Shown: piece by piece, positions 22,113 through 34,753 of the stretch
Position numbering within the stretch: the stretch's first letter is position 1
How the letters are laid out: the number at the start of each line of letters is the position of its first letter
Assembly: GCA_023525975.1 (NCBI GenBank)
Contig: CM042038.1
Span: 12,471,272-12,535,271 of the forward strand
Source: Smallanthus sonchifolius
Taxonomy: Eukaryota > Streptophyta > Magnoliopsida > Asterales > Asteraceae
Reading direction: 5' to 3'
DNA length: 64,000 nt
The notes under the pieces: model-generated
The model's input: the letters and a program-made list of their open reading frames with translations, nothing else
Told to the model about the DNA's origin: nothing
Database searches by the model: none
Position numbers and translations under genes: made by a program

Positions 22113-24041
22113 ATGGAGAAACACAGTACCAAATCCGGCAGTTTCATCGGAAGACATCGTTGGCGAAGCAACCCCGAAAGTCACCGCTCATCATTCTCCC
22201 TCAGATTACAGCACAAATCCCCCGTCAATCCACACCATTCCGAATCTAGCGACGACCACAACGACTCCACACCATCACCCGATGTCGATCCCGATCACAT
22301 CTTCGCCGAACTCGACGCTTTCACCGACGAAATTTCCACCGTAGACGACAAATCAACCCCGCCGGAACTCCCCGACGTCATAGACACCTTCTCCGTCATC
22401 ATCAAATCCAAAACCAGAAAATCAACCGCCGGAAACGTCGAAATCATCGACGAAGACACCTTTTTATACGATTCTGTCCAGCGGTTATGCAAATTGAAAA
22501 CCGCGTTAGGCGATTTTTCCAACACATCGCCGTTGGATAACGTCGGAAAGATCTTGCATCGGATTATGATGTTCATGGAAGAACAACTTCGAATTATTCT
22601 AGTAGATTCAAACGTCCCTCCGGAACCGAAGCTGAAGGTGATTTCATCAAAACATTTTTCCTTCAAAACCGAGCGGTGTCCGTTACCGGAACCGAGCAAA
22701 GAAGAAGACTATCCAGGCTTCTCGGAGGAGAATATTACCAAAATGAACAAACTTGTTAACATCATGATATCCTCCGGCTACAAAAACGAGTGTTCAAATG
22801 TTTACAGCATCGCACGTGGAAACGCGTTGTATGAGCAGCTCAGGAGGCTGGATTTTGAGAAATTGAACGCTGAAGAAGTACAGAAATTAAATTGGGACTG
22901 GCTTGAATCCAACATCTCACGGTGGATCAGAGTTATTAAACATTGTTCACAGTTTCTAATTCCGGCGGAACGGAAGTTAGGTGAAACGGTTTTTTCCGAT
23001 CATTTTTCAACTTTTAGAGGTTTGTTTGTGAATCTGATTCGTAGCTTAATCAAGTCGCTCCTTGATTACGCGGCCACGGTTGCGATGATGAAGCGATCCG
23101 CTGAAAGGTTGTTTAAATTCCTTGATATGTATGAGGTGCTTCATGGTTTGAAAGAAGCAATGCGTGAATCAGACGCCGGAGAAGACAACGATTTGTATGT
23201 GGAAATATCGTCGGTTAGGGAACTGATCGGCGAGGGAGTCGTTAACATGTTTGGTGATTTGGAGAAATCGATTCGTCAAGACGCCGCGAAAACTCCGGTG
23301 CCCGGAGGTGCCGTACACCCGCTCACACGCTACGTGTTAAACTACTTGAAATACGCATGCGATTATGGAGACTCGCTGGAACAGATTTTTCAACAGAACA
23401 CGAAGCTCAACCAGCCGACGTCATCGTCGGATGATATCGAGATGAAGAAGTCGCCGCTGGCGGCGCAGATCGCCTCGGTGATGAGCCTTCTCGACGGAAA
23501 CCTAGCGGTGAAATCAACGCTTTACAAAGACCCTTCGTTACGCGATATTTTTTTAATGAACAATGGAAGGTACATATTACAAAAGGTGAAAGGATCAAAC
23601 GAGATAAAAAAGCTGATGGGTGATAACTGGTGCCGGCGGAGGTCGTCAGAGGTCCGGCATTACCACAAGAGTTACCAGAGGGAAACATGGGCAAGGCTGT
23701 TGCAATGCATCACACAAGAAGGGATACAAGCGAATGGGAAAGTGAATAAGAAGGTGTTGAAAGAACGATTTAAGAATTTCAACACTATGTTTGATGAGAT
23801 ACATAAGACACAGGGGCCATGGGTGGTGAGTGATGAGCAGTTGCAGTCGGAGCTCCGAGCGTCGATATCGGCGGTGGTGATTCCAGCGTACAGGTCATTT
23901 GTAGGGAGATATAAACATCACTTTGAGGCAGGGAAGAATATGGACAAGTATATAAAGTATCAGGCTGAAGATATTGAGGCATTGATTGAGACTTTGTTTG
24001 AGGGTAATCCTCCTACTTCTATGTCTAGGAAGAGATTCTAA
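22113..24041 (+). CDS. EXO70 exocyst subunit, EXO70C-like
   Basis: Subunit of the exocyst, which tethers secretory vesicles to the plasma membrane; plant EXO70s are multiplied and specialised, and C-type members act in tip-growing cells. It is a single uninterrupted frame of 642 aa from the ATG at 22113 (MEKHSTKSG, G at +4). An in-frame ATG at 21954 would add 53 residues of non-family sequence. The N-terminal 100 residues are Ser/His/Asp-rich and low-complexity. The C-terminal Exo70 domain shows PAERKLGETVF, MMKRSAERLFKFLDMYE, KTPVPGGAVHPLTRYVLNYL, YACDYGDSLEQIFQQN and FNTMFDEIHKTQGPWVV. The intronless structure and the SGYKNECSNVYSIARGNAL and LNYLKYAC motifs fit the C clade. The clade call is from memory of family motifs, not a tree. 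Confidence 0.9.
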   Translation: MEKHSTKSGSFIGRHRWRSNPESHRSSFSLRLQHKSPVNPHHSESSDDHNDSTPSPDVDPDHIFAELDAFTDEISTVDDKSTPPELPDVIDTFSVIIKSKTRKSTAGNVEIIDEDTFLYDSVQRLCKLKTALGDFSNTSPLDNVGKILHRIMMFMEEQLRIILVDSNVPPEPKLKVISSKHFSFKTERCPLPEPSKEEDYPGFSEENITKMNKLVNIMISSGYKNECSNVYSIARGNALYEQLRRLDFEKLNAEEVQKLNWDWLESNISRWIRVIKHCSQFLIPAERKLGETVFSDHFSTFRGLFVNLIRSLIKSLLDYAATVAMMKRSAERLFKFLDMYEVLHGLKEAMRESDAGEDNDLYVEISSVRELIGEGVVNMFGDLEKSIRQDAAKTPVPGGAVHPLTRYVLNYLKYACDYGDSLEQIFQQNTKLNQPTSSSDDIEMKKSPLAAQIASVMSLLDGNLAVKSTLYKDPSLRDIFLMNNGRYILQKVKGSNEIKKLMGDNWCRRRSSEVRHYHKSYQRETWARLLQCITQEGIQANGKVNKKVLKERFKNFNTMFDEIHKTQGPWVVSDEQLQSELRASISAVVIPAYRSFVGRYKHHFEAGKNMDKYIKYQAEDIEALIETLFEGNPPTSMSRKRF

Positions 24042-24600
24042 AATCTAAACCAACATTGTTTGGTTATGTATAAATTTGTTGCTACATTGTTTATAAAACC
24101 TAATTTATGTATGTTTTGATGATTTTTTGTCTCTATGTTTTAACTGATTTATTTAGCAACCACCACAAAGATTCATAACTTGATTTGTTCTATCATTTCT
24201 AAAACCATACTTTTGCTACATTAAAGGGGAGGAAATAAATGTAATCTCACTAGTCACGATAAAAGGGAAAATCACATAATCTAGACATGTTAACACTCAA
24301 GAACACCAAACTAGACATTTGACTTTAAAACCGTTAGCTAAGACGGCTAATTCCTAGCTGACACAAAAAATCTTGAGCGGGTCCACGAAAACAGTCAAAC
24401 AAATCAACACACATGTTCATCGGCTAGAAATTGCTGCCTAGAAATCCCCACTTTTTAACATCCGGAGGATTGAAAAGTCAAATGTTTATTTTGGTGATTT
24501 TTATGGTCAACATTCTAGATTGGTGATTTTCTCGTGATCAAGCTTTAGTGTGAGACTAAGTCAAACATGTTCAAGAGAGAAGATAGTTGAGTGTTGTAAA
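24042..24600. other. EXO70 3' flank
   Basis: Likely 3' untranslated region followed by non-coding DNA. No further feature seen. Confidence 0.4.
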
Positions 24601-24711
24601 TAAGTGTGTTGATGCTAACATGTTGTGTCAAGCGAGTGATATTTATAGGACAGATTCTAGGTAATGAGATGAGTCTCAACTTGACACAACATGTTAGCAT
24701 CAACACACTTA
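24601..24711. repeat. Perfect 32-bp inverted repeat, 47-nt loop
   Basis: Arm 24601-24632 (starting taagtgtgttgatgctaa) is the exact reverse complement of arm 24680-24711. Pairing continues imperfectly inward (aagcgag against ctcaactt). RNA from either strand would form a long uninterrupted stem. It sits at the edge of copia-like debris. Whether it is a small-RNA precursor or a foldback scar cannot be told from sequence alone. Confidence 0.85.
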
Positions 24712-24719
24712 TTGTGTTA

Positions 24720-25330
24720 TGGTCGAGTGATGTTCTTCTGCTCAGCAACTTTATTTTTATGGTCGAGTGTATGAGCAAGATATTCAATAAAAGATGCATG
24801 AGTCGGCAAGAATTGAGCCATTGCGCCTTGAGTGAGTTCATGGGTACCATTACATTGTAAATGTTTAATTTTGCAAGAACATATGTTTTTAACATAAGGC
24901 TTAAAATGATGAAAGGAGGTTCGTTTCATATCGTTGAGTCGAATGATATATCCTGATAAATCGGCTAAAGTTATCAACGAAAGTAATTTTTAAATCTAAT
25001 AGATGATTTAAATAAATTGAAAATCTATCGCATATTTTATTCGTAACTCCAGTACAGTACATTCATCCAAATCTAAAAAATAATGGTACGTTTGTTCATA
25101 TCATAGGATGTAAAACAACCATATTGATCCAACACTATCTAACAAGAGAGTTAAAACATATAATACATTGATTGTTTGCTATCTAACATATGGTCTTTAA
25201 CGGTTCATAAATTGAAAGGGAACATGTTTAAAAAAAGATAAATAAAGTACATGCCAATATGCCATGAATATTTCGGTTATCATCATGTAAAGAAAGAAGA
25301 AGAAAGTAAGGAATTTTGTTATGTGTAAGC
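24720..25330 (-). mobile_element. Copia integrase relic, copy 1
   Basis: On the minus strand degenerate translations recall a Ty1/copia integrase core (a tag of the type GTHELTQGAMAQFLPTHAS corresponds to the family's DNGxEF...GI region). Stops and frameshifts are frequent. The stretch aligns along its length with 26200-26880 (shared words gagttcatgggta/c, cataaggcttaaaatgatg/cataaggttttaaatgacg, ctaatagatgattt, atccaacactatct). Confidence 0.5.
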
Positions 25331-26199
25331 AAAAGAAGTAGTATAAATTGAAAAAATAAAGTATATATGGAGAAAAAGGTGGCACAAAGTTATAAATTAA
25401 TGTTTCAGTTGGTAAAACAAAACTGAGAGTTAGAGGATTCTATGTCCGATGGCTAATCATTTAAGCTATTTGATAAAATAAAACGTCCTTCAAGCGTAAA
25501 ACATTAATAAATTAGTGAACTAAAAATATATGATGCTTTCTTCGATCACAACTCGTTTTTTTAGTGAGGTAATACAATATATGAGATTTTAGAGATTCTA
25601 TATCATATATGTTATATAGTTTCAAAAGATTGCAAATTCTATAAATATTGCGCGGTGTTTATAATCCAAGTGAATTTATTCTCAAATTCGATATCTTTGT
25701 TGTATTGATATTTAAGATCTAAAACCTGTAAAAACTGGAGACTACTTATGTATATATGACAAGAAAAAGTTATAATATAAACTACAAAAAGTAGTGGAAA
25801 AGTAAATGAAGATTATTATATAGGGTGAAATTTTGTTATGAAGTATATCATGGGACAATAAATGACCTTATTTGCTGATTTTTTTCCATGGAAAAAATAA
25901 TTAAAAATATGAATTTATTTGTTTACTCAGATCAATTGAATGACTAGATTTCATTAGATTAATTTAATCCGGATTTCTGACTACCACCATACAATTATAC
26001 TGGGGGCATACTTGGGCGCGAGCTTCTTGGGACGGGTTTCCCAAAGAAAGGGTAGCAAAGGAAACCAAATATACGAAGAATAGTATAACCAGAGTTTGAG
26101 TTTAAAATAACTATATCATGAGAGGAATGATGAAGAATCGTGTTGGTAAGTGATTGATGAGAAAGGCAACAATAACATATGAATCATACCAATACTTTT
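25331..26199. other. Non-coding spacer, nothing firm
   Basis: AT-rich. Around 25951-26000 the words taatttaatccggattt and tacaattatac match a block at 26871-26915 just upstream of EXA1 (see findings). No gene. Confidence 0.4.
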
Positions 26200-26870
26200 G
26201 AGGTAGATGGGCGTGAAATAGTAGAGCCCGAGTAATTTCAGACATGATATCGTTTTTGCGCTTAACAACTCAATTTTGTTCAGTAATGTATGGGCAAGAG
26301 ATATGATAGAAGATGTATGAGAGGAATGAATTAAGCCATTGTCCTAAGTGAGTTCATGGGCACTATCACATTATAAATATTTTATTTTGAGAGAAAATAG
26401 GCTTTTAACATAAGGTTTTAAATGACGAAAGGAGAGAACAACTTCCATTCGATGAACCAAATGATACATATGGGTAAACTGACTAAAGTCATCAATAAAG
26501 GTAAATTTTTCATCTAATAGATGATTTTGGAAATCATACATTTTTTCATAACTCTAGTGGAATGATATTCACCCAAATCTAAAAAATAATGAATGACAAC
26601 GTATCATGGTGTTACGTTTATTCATAGTATTATGATATTACGTTTGTTTATATCATATCATTTAAAACTACCACATCGATCCAACACTATCTTAACAAGA
26701 GGGTTAAAACAATGTATAATACATCAATTATTCATTATCTAACATATGTTTTAAAAAATAATACATATTTTGAAACGGAATATGTTTTGGTTCAAAAAAA
26801 CCAGAAAAGTAGAGAACATGCCATACATATTTAAGCTATTATTATGTAAAGTAAATAGTTGGATGACGTA
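26200..26870 (-). mobile_element. Copia integrase relic, copy 2
   Basis: Read on the minus strand, degenerate frames resemble the start of a copia integrase (a FIDDFSRFTH-like stretch from about 26500). It is the second copy of the segment at 24720-25330, with similar order but more divergence. It is non-functional. Confidence 0.5.
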
Positions 26871-27059
26871 AGATTAATTTAATCCGGATTTGTGAATTGC
26901 AACCGTACAATTATACAAACCCTCGCCCCGTTTCTCCCCCTCCGCTATCTGCCAGTGTCGATTCCGAAACCCTAACACCGAATCTCTCTCGAGCTTCCGT
27001 TCAATTGAAAATCTCTCTCTCTCTCTCTCAACGGCTCGTCTCTCCTCGGCCTATTTCCG
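26871..27059 (+). promoter_or_regulatory. EXA1 promoter and 5' leader
   Basis: A CT-rich leader (a ctctctctct run at about 27011-27029) precedes the ATG, typical of plant housekeeping genes. No canonical TATA box is clear. Its distal part repeats the block at 25951-26000. Confidence 0.5.
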
Positions 27060-30000
27060 ATGGCTGAAGACAAGCTTGATCTCCCCGACGATCTTCTCTC
27101 CTCCAAACCCTCTGATCATTCATGGACCTCGAAAGGTAATTTCCAATCGCCTGCCCTATTTTCTCGCATTTTATTAATTTACTGAATTTATATTCCTTTT
27201 TATGCACGTTAAGTTAGGGTTTATTGATCTGTATGTAATGGAGTATGAGATGCTACTGCAATTTAGGTGCATCTGTTTTATGTTTCTCTAATTACGTAAT
27301 TAGGGTTTTTACGGTTGGACGCTTTCGTTTTTTATATCTGTGCTTCATTTTATTTAAATCGTTGAAAAGCGAATCTAGATTTACAATCTGTCTGACGTAA
27401 TTTTTATTTGGTTCTGTTTGATCGCATCTAAATTTCAGTAGTTGGTCGTATGAGTGATCATAGTGTACCATAGTTTCGTTTCTATTTGGAAGATGATTTG
27501 GGTTTTGACCTAGTTTGACAGCTTTATGTTGTTTTGAATTGCCGGTGCAGGTTTTTGGTTTTCTTCGCGTCTAAGTGTGATACCAGAAATTTAAAATTTT
27601 GTTACATGGCCAATGTATTGAATCTAATACTTTGATTTTCTTACCGTCTCTACTTGTACGCTAATGTGCTACTTGTCTCATCAGTTTCTGTAATCAAACC
27701 AGCATTACCTCTCTGGTAATCTAAGAACAAAACAAGGAAAAATTGTTTGTTCCTTAAAGTTTTGTAACTCCGAACATTACATGCATGTTTTTCTGTTATT
27801 GTTTAAACCATAACTCTTGTTGCAGTGGTGTTACCATTGTTGTAAGTAATGTAATTTTGTCATCATAAGTACCGGTGTTTCGGTAAAGTTTTGCAGCTTC
27901 TTATATTTGTTTTCATGTTTTCTACACCGCTGCATTTATGCCACTATCTTCTCTCTCTAACACACAATGGTATCATGACAGTGGAAGTTTCTGGGGGCAG
28001 TGGTGAAGACAAGATGATTGGTTATGATTCCAAAGGTAGCTTTTGATCATGGTTTGTGCTTTGTAGTTATATTCAGTCTCTAAATGAACATTTTTGGAGG
28101 TGTTTATCTTTATATCACTATCTTTCCTGAATTCTTTTCGTTCACCGCTAAATTTTCCGGTGGTTTGCTTGTATTATTCAAAGATCAAGAAGCTTTGGAC
28201 AGCAGCATCCCCTTGTCTCCGCAGTGGCTCTATGCTAAACCAGGCGAGAGTAAGATGGTGAGTTTTCTATAAGTTAATTCAACCTTTATGTGCAGAAACA
28301 TCTATGAACATGGTATCATTGAAATATGCTATATACTTTATTTGGTTGGTACACATAAGTAGCATGGATAAAGCTGTCAGATTCTAACTTTTTCGTATGC
28401 TATCATTAAAAGCTCCTTAATTTAGACGATGGTTAAATTCCAGCATATATGACAAATATTTATCATGGTTGGAAAAATCACTAGGCGCTAGTCGGGAGGT
28501 GGGGTGGGCCTAGGCCTAGGCGGTATTAATCGGAGCCTAGGCGGGATTAATCGGATTGGAGTTTTTATATGTAATTTTTAGTTTTTTATATATACACACA
28601 CATTTTTATAAGTAATTTTTATAAAAATGTTCATTTTTAAGTATTTATACACATATTTGGCTGGAATTTGAAGGGGTTGGCTGGAAAATCCAAGGTTTTT
28701 CCGGAAAATCCACGGCTTTTCCGGAAAATCCAAGGCTTTCGCCGGAATTTGGCCGAAAATTTCAGGTTTTTGCCGGAATTTTCACCGGAATCTGGCCGCC
28801 TAGGACCGCCTAGACACGCCTAGGACCGCCTAGGCCCGATTCCGATTAATGGTCCGCCTAGCTCAAAATTACAAGTTAAAAGGCCGCCTAGCGCCTAGGC
28901 CCGATTTTTACAACACTGGTATTTATGTACATTAATGTCGTGATTTGTAATATTACATTTTACATCTATCCACGGATGCAAAAGTTATCTTCTCTGTTAC
29001 TTGGATTATAGGAAATGCGTGCACCAAGTTCCCTCTCTCTTGGAAGTTCTGCCGATTCCAATTTGAAGGAGGCTTGGCGTTCTGATGCATCTGATGACAA
29101 AAAAGTGTGGAGAAAAACGGTAAGTGAAACAGAAAGTGGTCGCCGCTGGCGTGAAGAAGAAAGAGAAACAGGTGTACTTGGCAGAAAAGACCGCAGGAAA
29201 ATTGAACGCCGTGCTGATGTGGCTAGAGATACTCCTGATAATAGAGTTCCACCGTCTGACCGATGGATTGATGTTGGTAACCGTAATAGCAAATGGTCAT
29301 CTAGGTGGGGTCCAGATGAAAAAGAAAAGGATAATAGAACTGAGAAGAGGACCGATGTCGAGAAGGAAGATGCTCAGGGTGACACCCAAGCAAATGCAAG
29401 TGGAGCTAAACTAGTTTCTGATCGTGATCCTGACTCTCGTGATAAATGGAGGCCTCGCCATAGAATGGAGGCAAATTCTAGTGGGCCAAGTTATTTTCGG
29501 GCTGCACCTGGATTTGGGTCTGATAAAGGCCGGGCTGAGGGCGTAAATGCAAACACAGGCTTTACTGTTGGACGTGGTAGATCTATTGGTACTGCTGTCA
29601 GGCTTTCATCTGCAAGTTTGATTGAGAAAAATGAAGGAATTATTGGCAAGCCAGGTGTTTCTTTAGATATGTTTACCTACCCAAGGGGAAAGCTTCTTGA
29701 TATTTACCGTAGGCAGAAACTTGACTCTTCTTTCGATAAAATGCCTGAAAAAGTTGAAGAAATACCTCCTATCACACAAATGACTTTAGTGGAACCTCTT
29801 GCTTTTGTTGCTCCTGATTCAGAAGAGGAGGTAACTGCCTCTTTTTACTGTCATAGTCAAATTTATGTATCTTTATTAGTCTAAATAAATGCTAATATTT
29901 TTATCATTAGTTTGATGGTTGTATTAAAATGATGAGCACATGCAATGTTCTCAGGCCATTCTTATTGATATATCTAAGGGAAAAGTAACCAGTAGTGAGT

Positions 30001-33000
30001 TGGTGGACAATTCATTGAGAAATGTTAGGTCATCTGAGAAAATTGCAGGTAAATGGAGCTTAGGGACTTGAAAGAATGTTATATTTTCTTGTCTTTTGGT
30101 GGTTTTCTGTGTCTAATAAGTTTGATATTATCCTTTAGATGTCGCGGATCTAGGATTCACAAATGGGAAAGATGATGCTCTTCCCTCTGTTGAGGACATG
30201 TTTGACCCAAATCAGAACACTCGTCATACAGTTACTGATAGTTTACACTTTGATGGTCAAAGGGCTAAAACAAAAGAGGGTGAGTAGCTGATCAGCTATA
30301 ATCTGTGAACTCTACTGTTTGTTAGTAATGTATTATGATTAATTAAATCATTTAACCACATTTCAGTTCAAGATGCTAATAAGGATCAAGAACAAAGATT
30401 CCCTGTGATGGTGTCACAAGTGGAACCAGATGCATTGCAAACAAGGTCAAACAGCAGCAGCATTGACCGAATTCATGATAGAGCTTCTTATCTTGATGTT
30501 CCAGATTTTGCTTCTTTGGGGTATCAGGGCATCGACTCAAACTCTTTATTTATTAATCCATCTTCTGAGCAATATTGGACAAGAAATATGCAGCCTGTGG
30601 AGAATAATACGAATCAATATTTAGCCACAAGTATTTTACCCGAGGAATTAAGTCTTTACTATCGTGATCCTCAAGGGGAAACACAGGGACCATTTCTTGG
30701 AATAGACATCATTTCATGGTTCGAGCAAGGATTTTTTGGGGCAGATTTGCCTGTTCGGGTGGCAGATGCACCAGATGGAGCTCCATTTCTGGAGTTAGGT
30801 GTTGTTATGCCACACTTAATTGGTAGTCGTGAATACACCACCACTAGCAATCCAAGTCCCAGCTTGAATAAGTCCAAGGTTTTTGAAGATGCTAGTGTAC
30901 CTGTTTCTGAAACGGGCTTTCTTTCTACATCAAATAATCAGCACTGGCAATTGCCTGAGTTTAACGGGTTGTCAAGAAAGCATGTTCAAGCAAGTATGCC
31001 TGAGCATGAGGGCCCATTACCAATATTGTACTCTGAGGGTCCAAACTTCCATGATGAAGGTTAAATGTTGATATAGCATATGTAGAGGACACCCAAGTGT
31101 TTAACTTCTTTAATTAAGGCCACACATATTTTAGACTACTTTATACCAAATCCGGCTAAAACAATGCCGGAATATTGTAATATGACAAACACACTAGTTG
31201 ATAGCTCTTTTAATTAAGTAGTCACCCAAGTGTTTAACTTCTTTAATTAAGGCCACACATATTTAGACTACTTTATACCAAATCCGGCTAAAACAATGCC
31301 GGAATATTGTAATATGACAAACACACTAGTTGATAGCTCTTTTAATTAAGGCCACACATATGTAGTCTAACCATTTTTTTACATTGAATCATTGCTTGTT
31401 GATAGCTTTGTTTCAAAAAGTTTAGAGGAGTTTTTGTTGTTACACATGCTTTTGGTTTAAAAGAAACTGGATACATACTTGGGTAGCCTATAAAGTTGTT
31501 TGAATATATGGCTGGCCTTAGTGAAAAAAGTTGAACTCATAAGTGGGTCTCTACATAGATTATTTCTTAGATATTTGTTCCATATACTTTATCTTGTTTA
31601 ACCTTTTTATATGACATTCTAATATTCTTTCCTTCTGCAGAAATCGTTTTTCCAGGAAGACCTGGTAGCAGTGGCTCTGCTGTAAATTTTATGAACGAAC
31701 AACCTGTTCCTGTTGATACTGGATCTGTCATACAGAATAAGAGTGATAATAATAAATTGCATCCTTTTGGGTTGTTATGGTCTGAGCTTGAAGGATCAAG
31801 TTTAAGAAATGATCAGCAGCAATTTGTGAACCCACCAAGTCAGTGGGTCTCACCTTTCAACACAATACCTGATTCTGCTCGTGTTGCTGATGAGTGGTCT
31901 GATATTTATAGAGGGAATGCTCTTTCTGATCCCACCTTTTATAATAAAGATGTCACGGATGCACACCAGTTGGTTCACATGGATCAAGAGGTAAATGACT
32001 TTGATTTATCAGAGAAACTTAGAGCTCACCAAATCCAACAGCAGCTGCTCCAACAGCATAATATGCTGACCTCTCATCCTCACTTGAATGAACCAATGCT
32101 TGACCAAGTTCAAGGACGAGCTCCTATAAACCCAAAACAGTTAACTGGTCAAACTGGACAAGGTATGGAACACCTTGTGGCGGCACTACAGTTGCAACAG
32201 CAGCAGAGGCGGATGGAGCTTCACCACCAGCAACAATTGCAGTCACAGCAGCAATTCAATCAACAGCAAATGCTACTTAAGGAGCAGTTGCTTCTTGAAC
32301 AGCTGGCACAAAATCATACGCGTGATACGCGTGGACCGTCACGGGCGGATGTGGCAAGATCCAATAATGCGCTTGATCAGATTCTTCTCAAGCATCAGAT
32401 TTTGAATGAACTCCACCACCGCCCACAAAATGTTGACTCATCGATCGAGCATCTGATTCAAACCAAGTATGGTCAGCTGACTCATCAAGGGCATCCAAAT
32501 GATCTGTTGGACCTGATAGCACATGCGAAACATGGACAAATGGCACCTATTGAAAACCAGATGCTTCAACAAGAGCAGTTTCATGGCAGGCAGTTGAGCC
32601 ATCTTGACCGACTTGGTTCTGTCTGGCCTGTAAATGAAACGAATCAGTTTCTAAGAAATGCTGGTGGTCTAAATCGTGCTGATCCTGCTAGCCTCAATCC
32701 TTTAGATCTTTATGCACATCAGAGACTATCTCCTGAGGAGTTGACTCATCTTGACCACAATCTTTCATTACAAGAACGACTTCGGCAGGGTGTTTATGAT
32801 CCTAACCCATTATCGTTTGACCGCTCATTTCGTATGGCAGGTAGCAGTCCACCAATGAACCTTGATCGTAATTCCATAGCTCGAGCTCATCAATCTCAGC
32901 ATCCTTTAGCCTCAAATCACTTCCATCCCTCACAAAACAATGGGCAAGTGCCAAACGAGTGGATTGAGCCAAGGATTCAACAGCTGCATATTGATAACAC

Positions 33001-34753
33001 AAGGCAGAAAAGAGAGATGGATATGAGAAGGATTTCAGAAGATCCTAGCCGTTGGATGTCTGCTGGAACCGATGATGACCCATCAAAGAGGCTGCTTATG
33101 GAGCTACTTCATCAGAACCCTAACAATCAATCTACCGAGAGATTGGATGTAAATAATATGGTAGCATATGGAAATAGGGAATCTAACCTCTTGAATCAAG
33201 AAGTTGGGCTTAATCATCCATTTTCTGTTGGATCTTATGGCTCTAACTCAGGCACTGTATCACAAGGACAGTTGGTCGAGGACTCAGCAATTGGTTTGGA
33301 AGGCAACAATAGACTACTTACTAGATCCAATTCTGGATCAATACATGAGGGAAGACCATTTTTTTCTGACATTAACGAGAACTCTCAGGTGCGGGGCCTG
33401 TCTCCTATAGAGCAAAGTTTTTTTGACTTTGAGGGGAAAAGGAGATTACTTAAAAGTGAAGGAAGTGTGGTGAAGGGTGTGGTTGTAGAAACTCAAGAAA
33501 GAATAGTTCAGCAGGGTGGTGATACTGCTATTGACCATGGGGAAATGCCAAATAATGTTGGTAGGCACACTTCATCTGTCATTGGTAATTTTCTTTATTC
33601 TCTGCATGGTGGTTTTGTTCTCATGTGTACTAAATATGATATGGCTCCAGGTGGGAATAATAGCTTGTACAATGACAAGGCTGGACCTTCCGAGTTGTTT
33701 GCAGGAGAGGCTAAAGATAGGTGAGAAAAGACTACCTTCTAAAAGTATGCTAATAAACCAGGGACCGAAATTATCTTAATATTAGTATTTCTTGCCAAAA
33801 TTATCATTTTTATATGCATACGGTATTACCATGCATGCAATTGCACAAAAAAACATACACGTATTTATTTATTTATTTATTTTGAGTTCCATTTGCAGGG
33901 TGTCCAAAAGGTCTGATTATAATATATTGCTGAAACATCCACCTGTCTCACGGGCATCATCATCGCATGAAGCGTTATCAGATTTGGCATCTGGTTCAGC
34001 TTTGAGAGGGATAAATGATTCCACTTTGACTGATCCTGAAGGTATGTTATGAATTATGATACAAACGTTTTGACCATGTCAACATGCATCCTTTTTTTTC
34101 TCTTGAAGTTATTTACTGATTAGGCAATTGTTGAACGAACCCTAGGATTTTTTCTAAATTTGCACAGAAGTCTTTGAATTTCATTTTTGGATGTTTAAAT
34201 CCCTCTAGACTTTTAAAATTTAAGAAAAATGTCTTTTATAAAGATCATGTACTTAATTCATACAAAAACGGAGCCTTTCTTTATTTTTAATAGTTCAAAT
34301 AAGGACTCTTTTCAAAGGAAAGTAAAATCCGGTATAATTTTCTGCTCGTTAAGATTTAAAAGTTTTCATGATGTGAAAATGAAGTCCCTGGACTTTGTAT
34401 AAGTTTTCTACAATTGCCTTCCTTTACTATTGGTAGGCTTATTTTATCAGTAATTAGTTTGTATGTTTTCATCATTTAGTTATAATATGACAGGAGAACA
34501 TGCGACAAAGAACGCCTCTGAAGGTGGCAAGAATGATGTCGGGTTTAGGCGAACATCACCTATGAGTGACACTGATGTGGCCGAGACAGCTTCTTTCAGT
34601 GACATGCTTAAAAGCAATGTTAAAAAGCCGCCAGTGCCCATGCCAGATACAGCAGAGGGTACAGACGGGCATGGGGCCAAAACCGGGAAAAAGAAAGGTA
34701 AAAAAGGGAGGCAAATTGACCCAGCTTTACTTGGGTTTAAGGTTACATCATAA
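27060..34753 (+). CDS. EXA1: EXA1-type GYF-domain protein
   Basis: Orthologue-like to Arabidopsis EXA1 (a GYF-domain protein needed for potexvirus accumulation and acting as a translational repressor through eIF4E-family partners). Ten exons: 27060-27135, 27982-28035, 28184-28257, 29012-29830, 29955-30048, 30139-30279, 30367-31059, 31641-33720, 33899-34041 and 34494-34753. They give 1477 aa with all phases closing. Features: N-terminal DLPDDLL and IPLSPQWLYAKP; an Arg/Glu/Asp-rich charged stretch (about 69-230); a canonical eIF4E-binding motif YPRGKLL (Tyr about 291); the GYF domain about 514-570 (LYYRDPQGETQGPF, ISWFEQGFFG); Gln/His-rich coils in exon 8; and the conserved end SFSDMLKSNVKKP...KKGRQIDPALLGFKV. 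It is shorter than the Arabidopsis protein (about 1.7 k residues). A possible extra 66-nt intron lies in exon 8. Confidence 0.92.
28467..28918. mobile_element. MITE/foldback-like element in EXA1 intron 3
   Basis: The left end aaaaatcactaggcgctag and the right end, reverse-complemented, aaaaatcgggcctaggcgctag form inverted termini. The interior carries repeated cctaggcg/cgcctagg and ccggaaaatcca words and is much richer in GC than the intron around it. It has no coding capacity and no clear target duplication. Confidence 0.5.
31090..31354. repeat. Tandem duplication in EXA1 intron 7
   Basis: A 133-bp unit starting cacccaagtgtttaacttc (31090) is repeated nearly perfectly from 31223, with a further partial copy after it. 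It sits within the 581-bp intron between exons 7 and 8. Confidence 0.85.

Noticed and set aside
22105..24005. Several 60-134-codon frames inside EXO70 in other frames
   Set aside because: Shadows of the long EXO70 frame.
29015..29884. EXA1 exon 4 as a separate 289-codon gene
   Set aside because: It begins at a splice acceptor (ttatag) and ends at gaggag|gtaact; frame and content continue the EXA1 protein on both sides.
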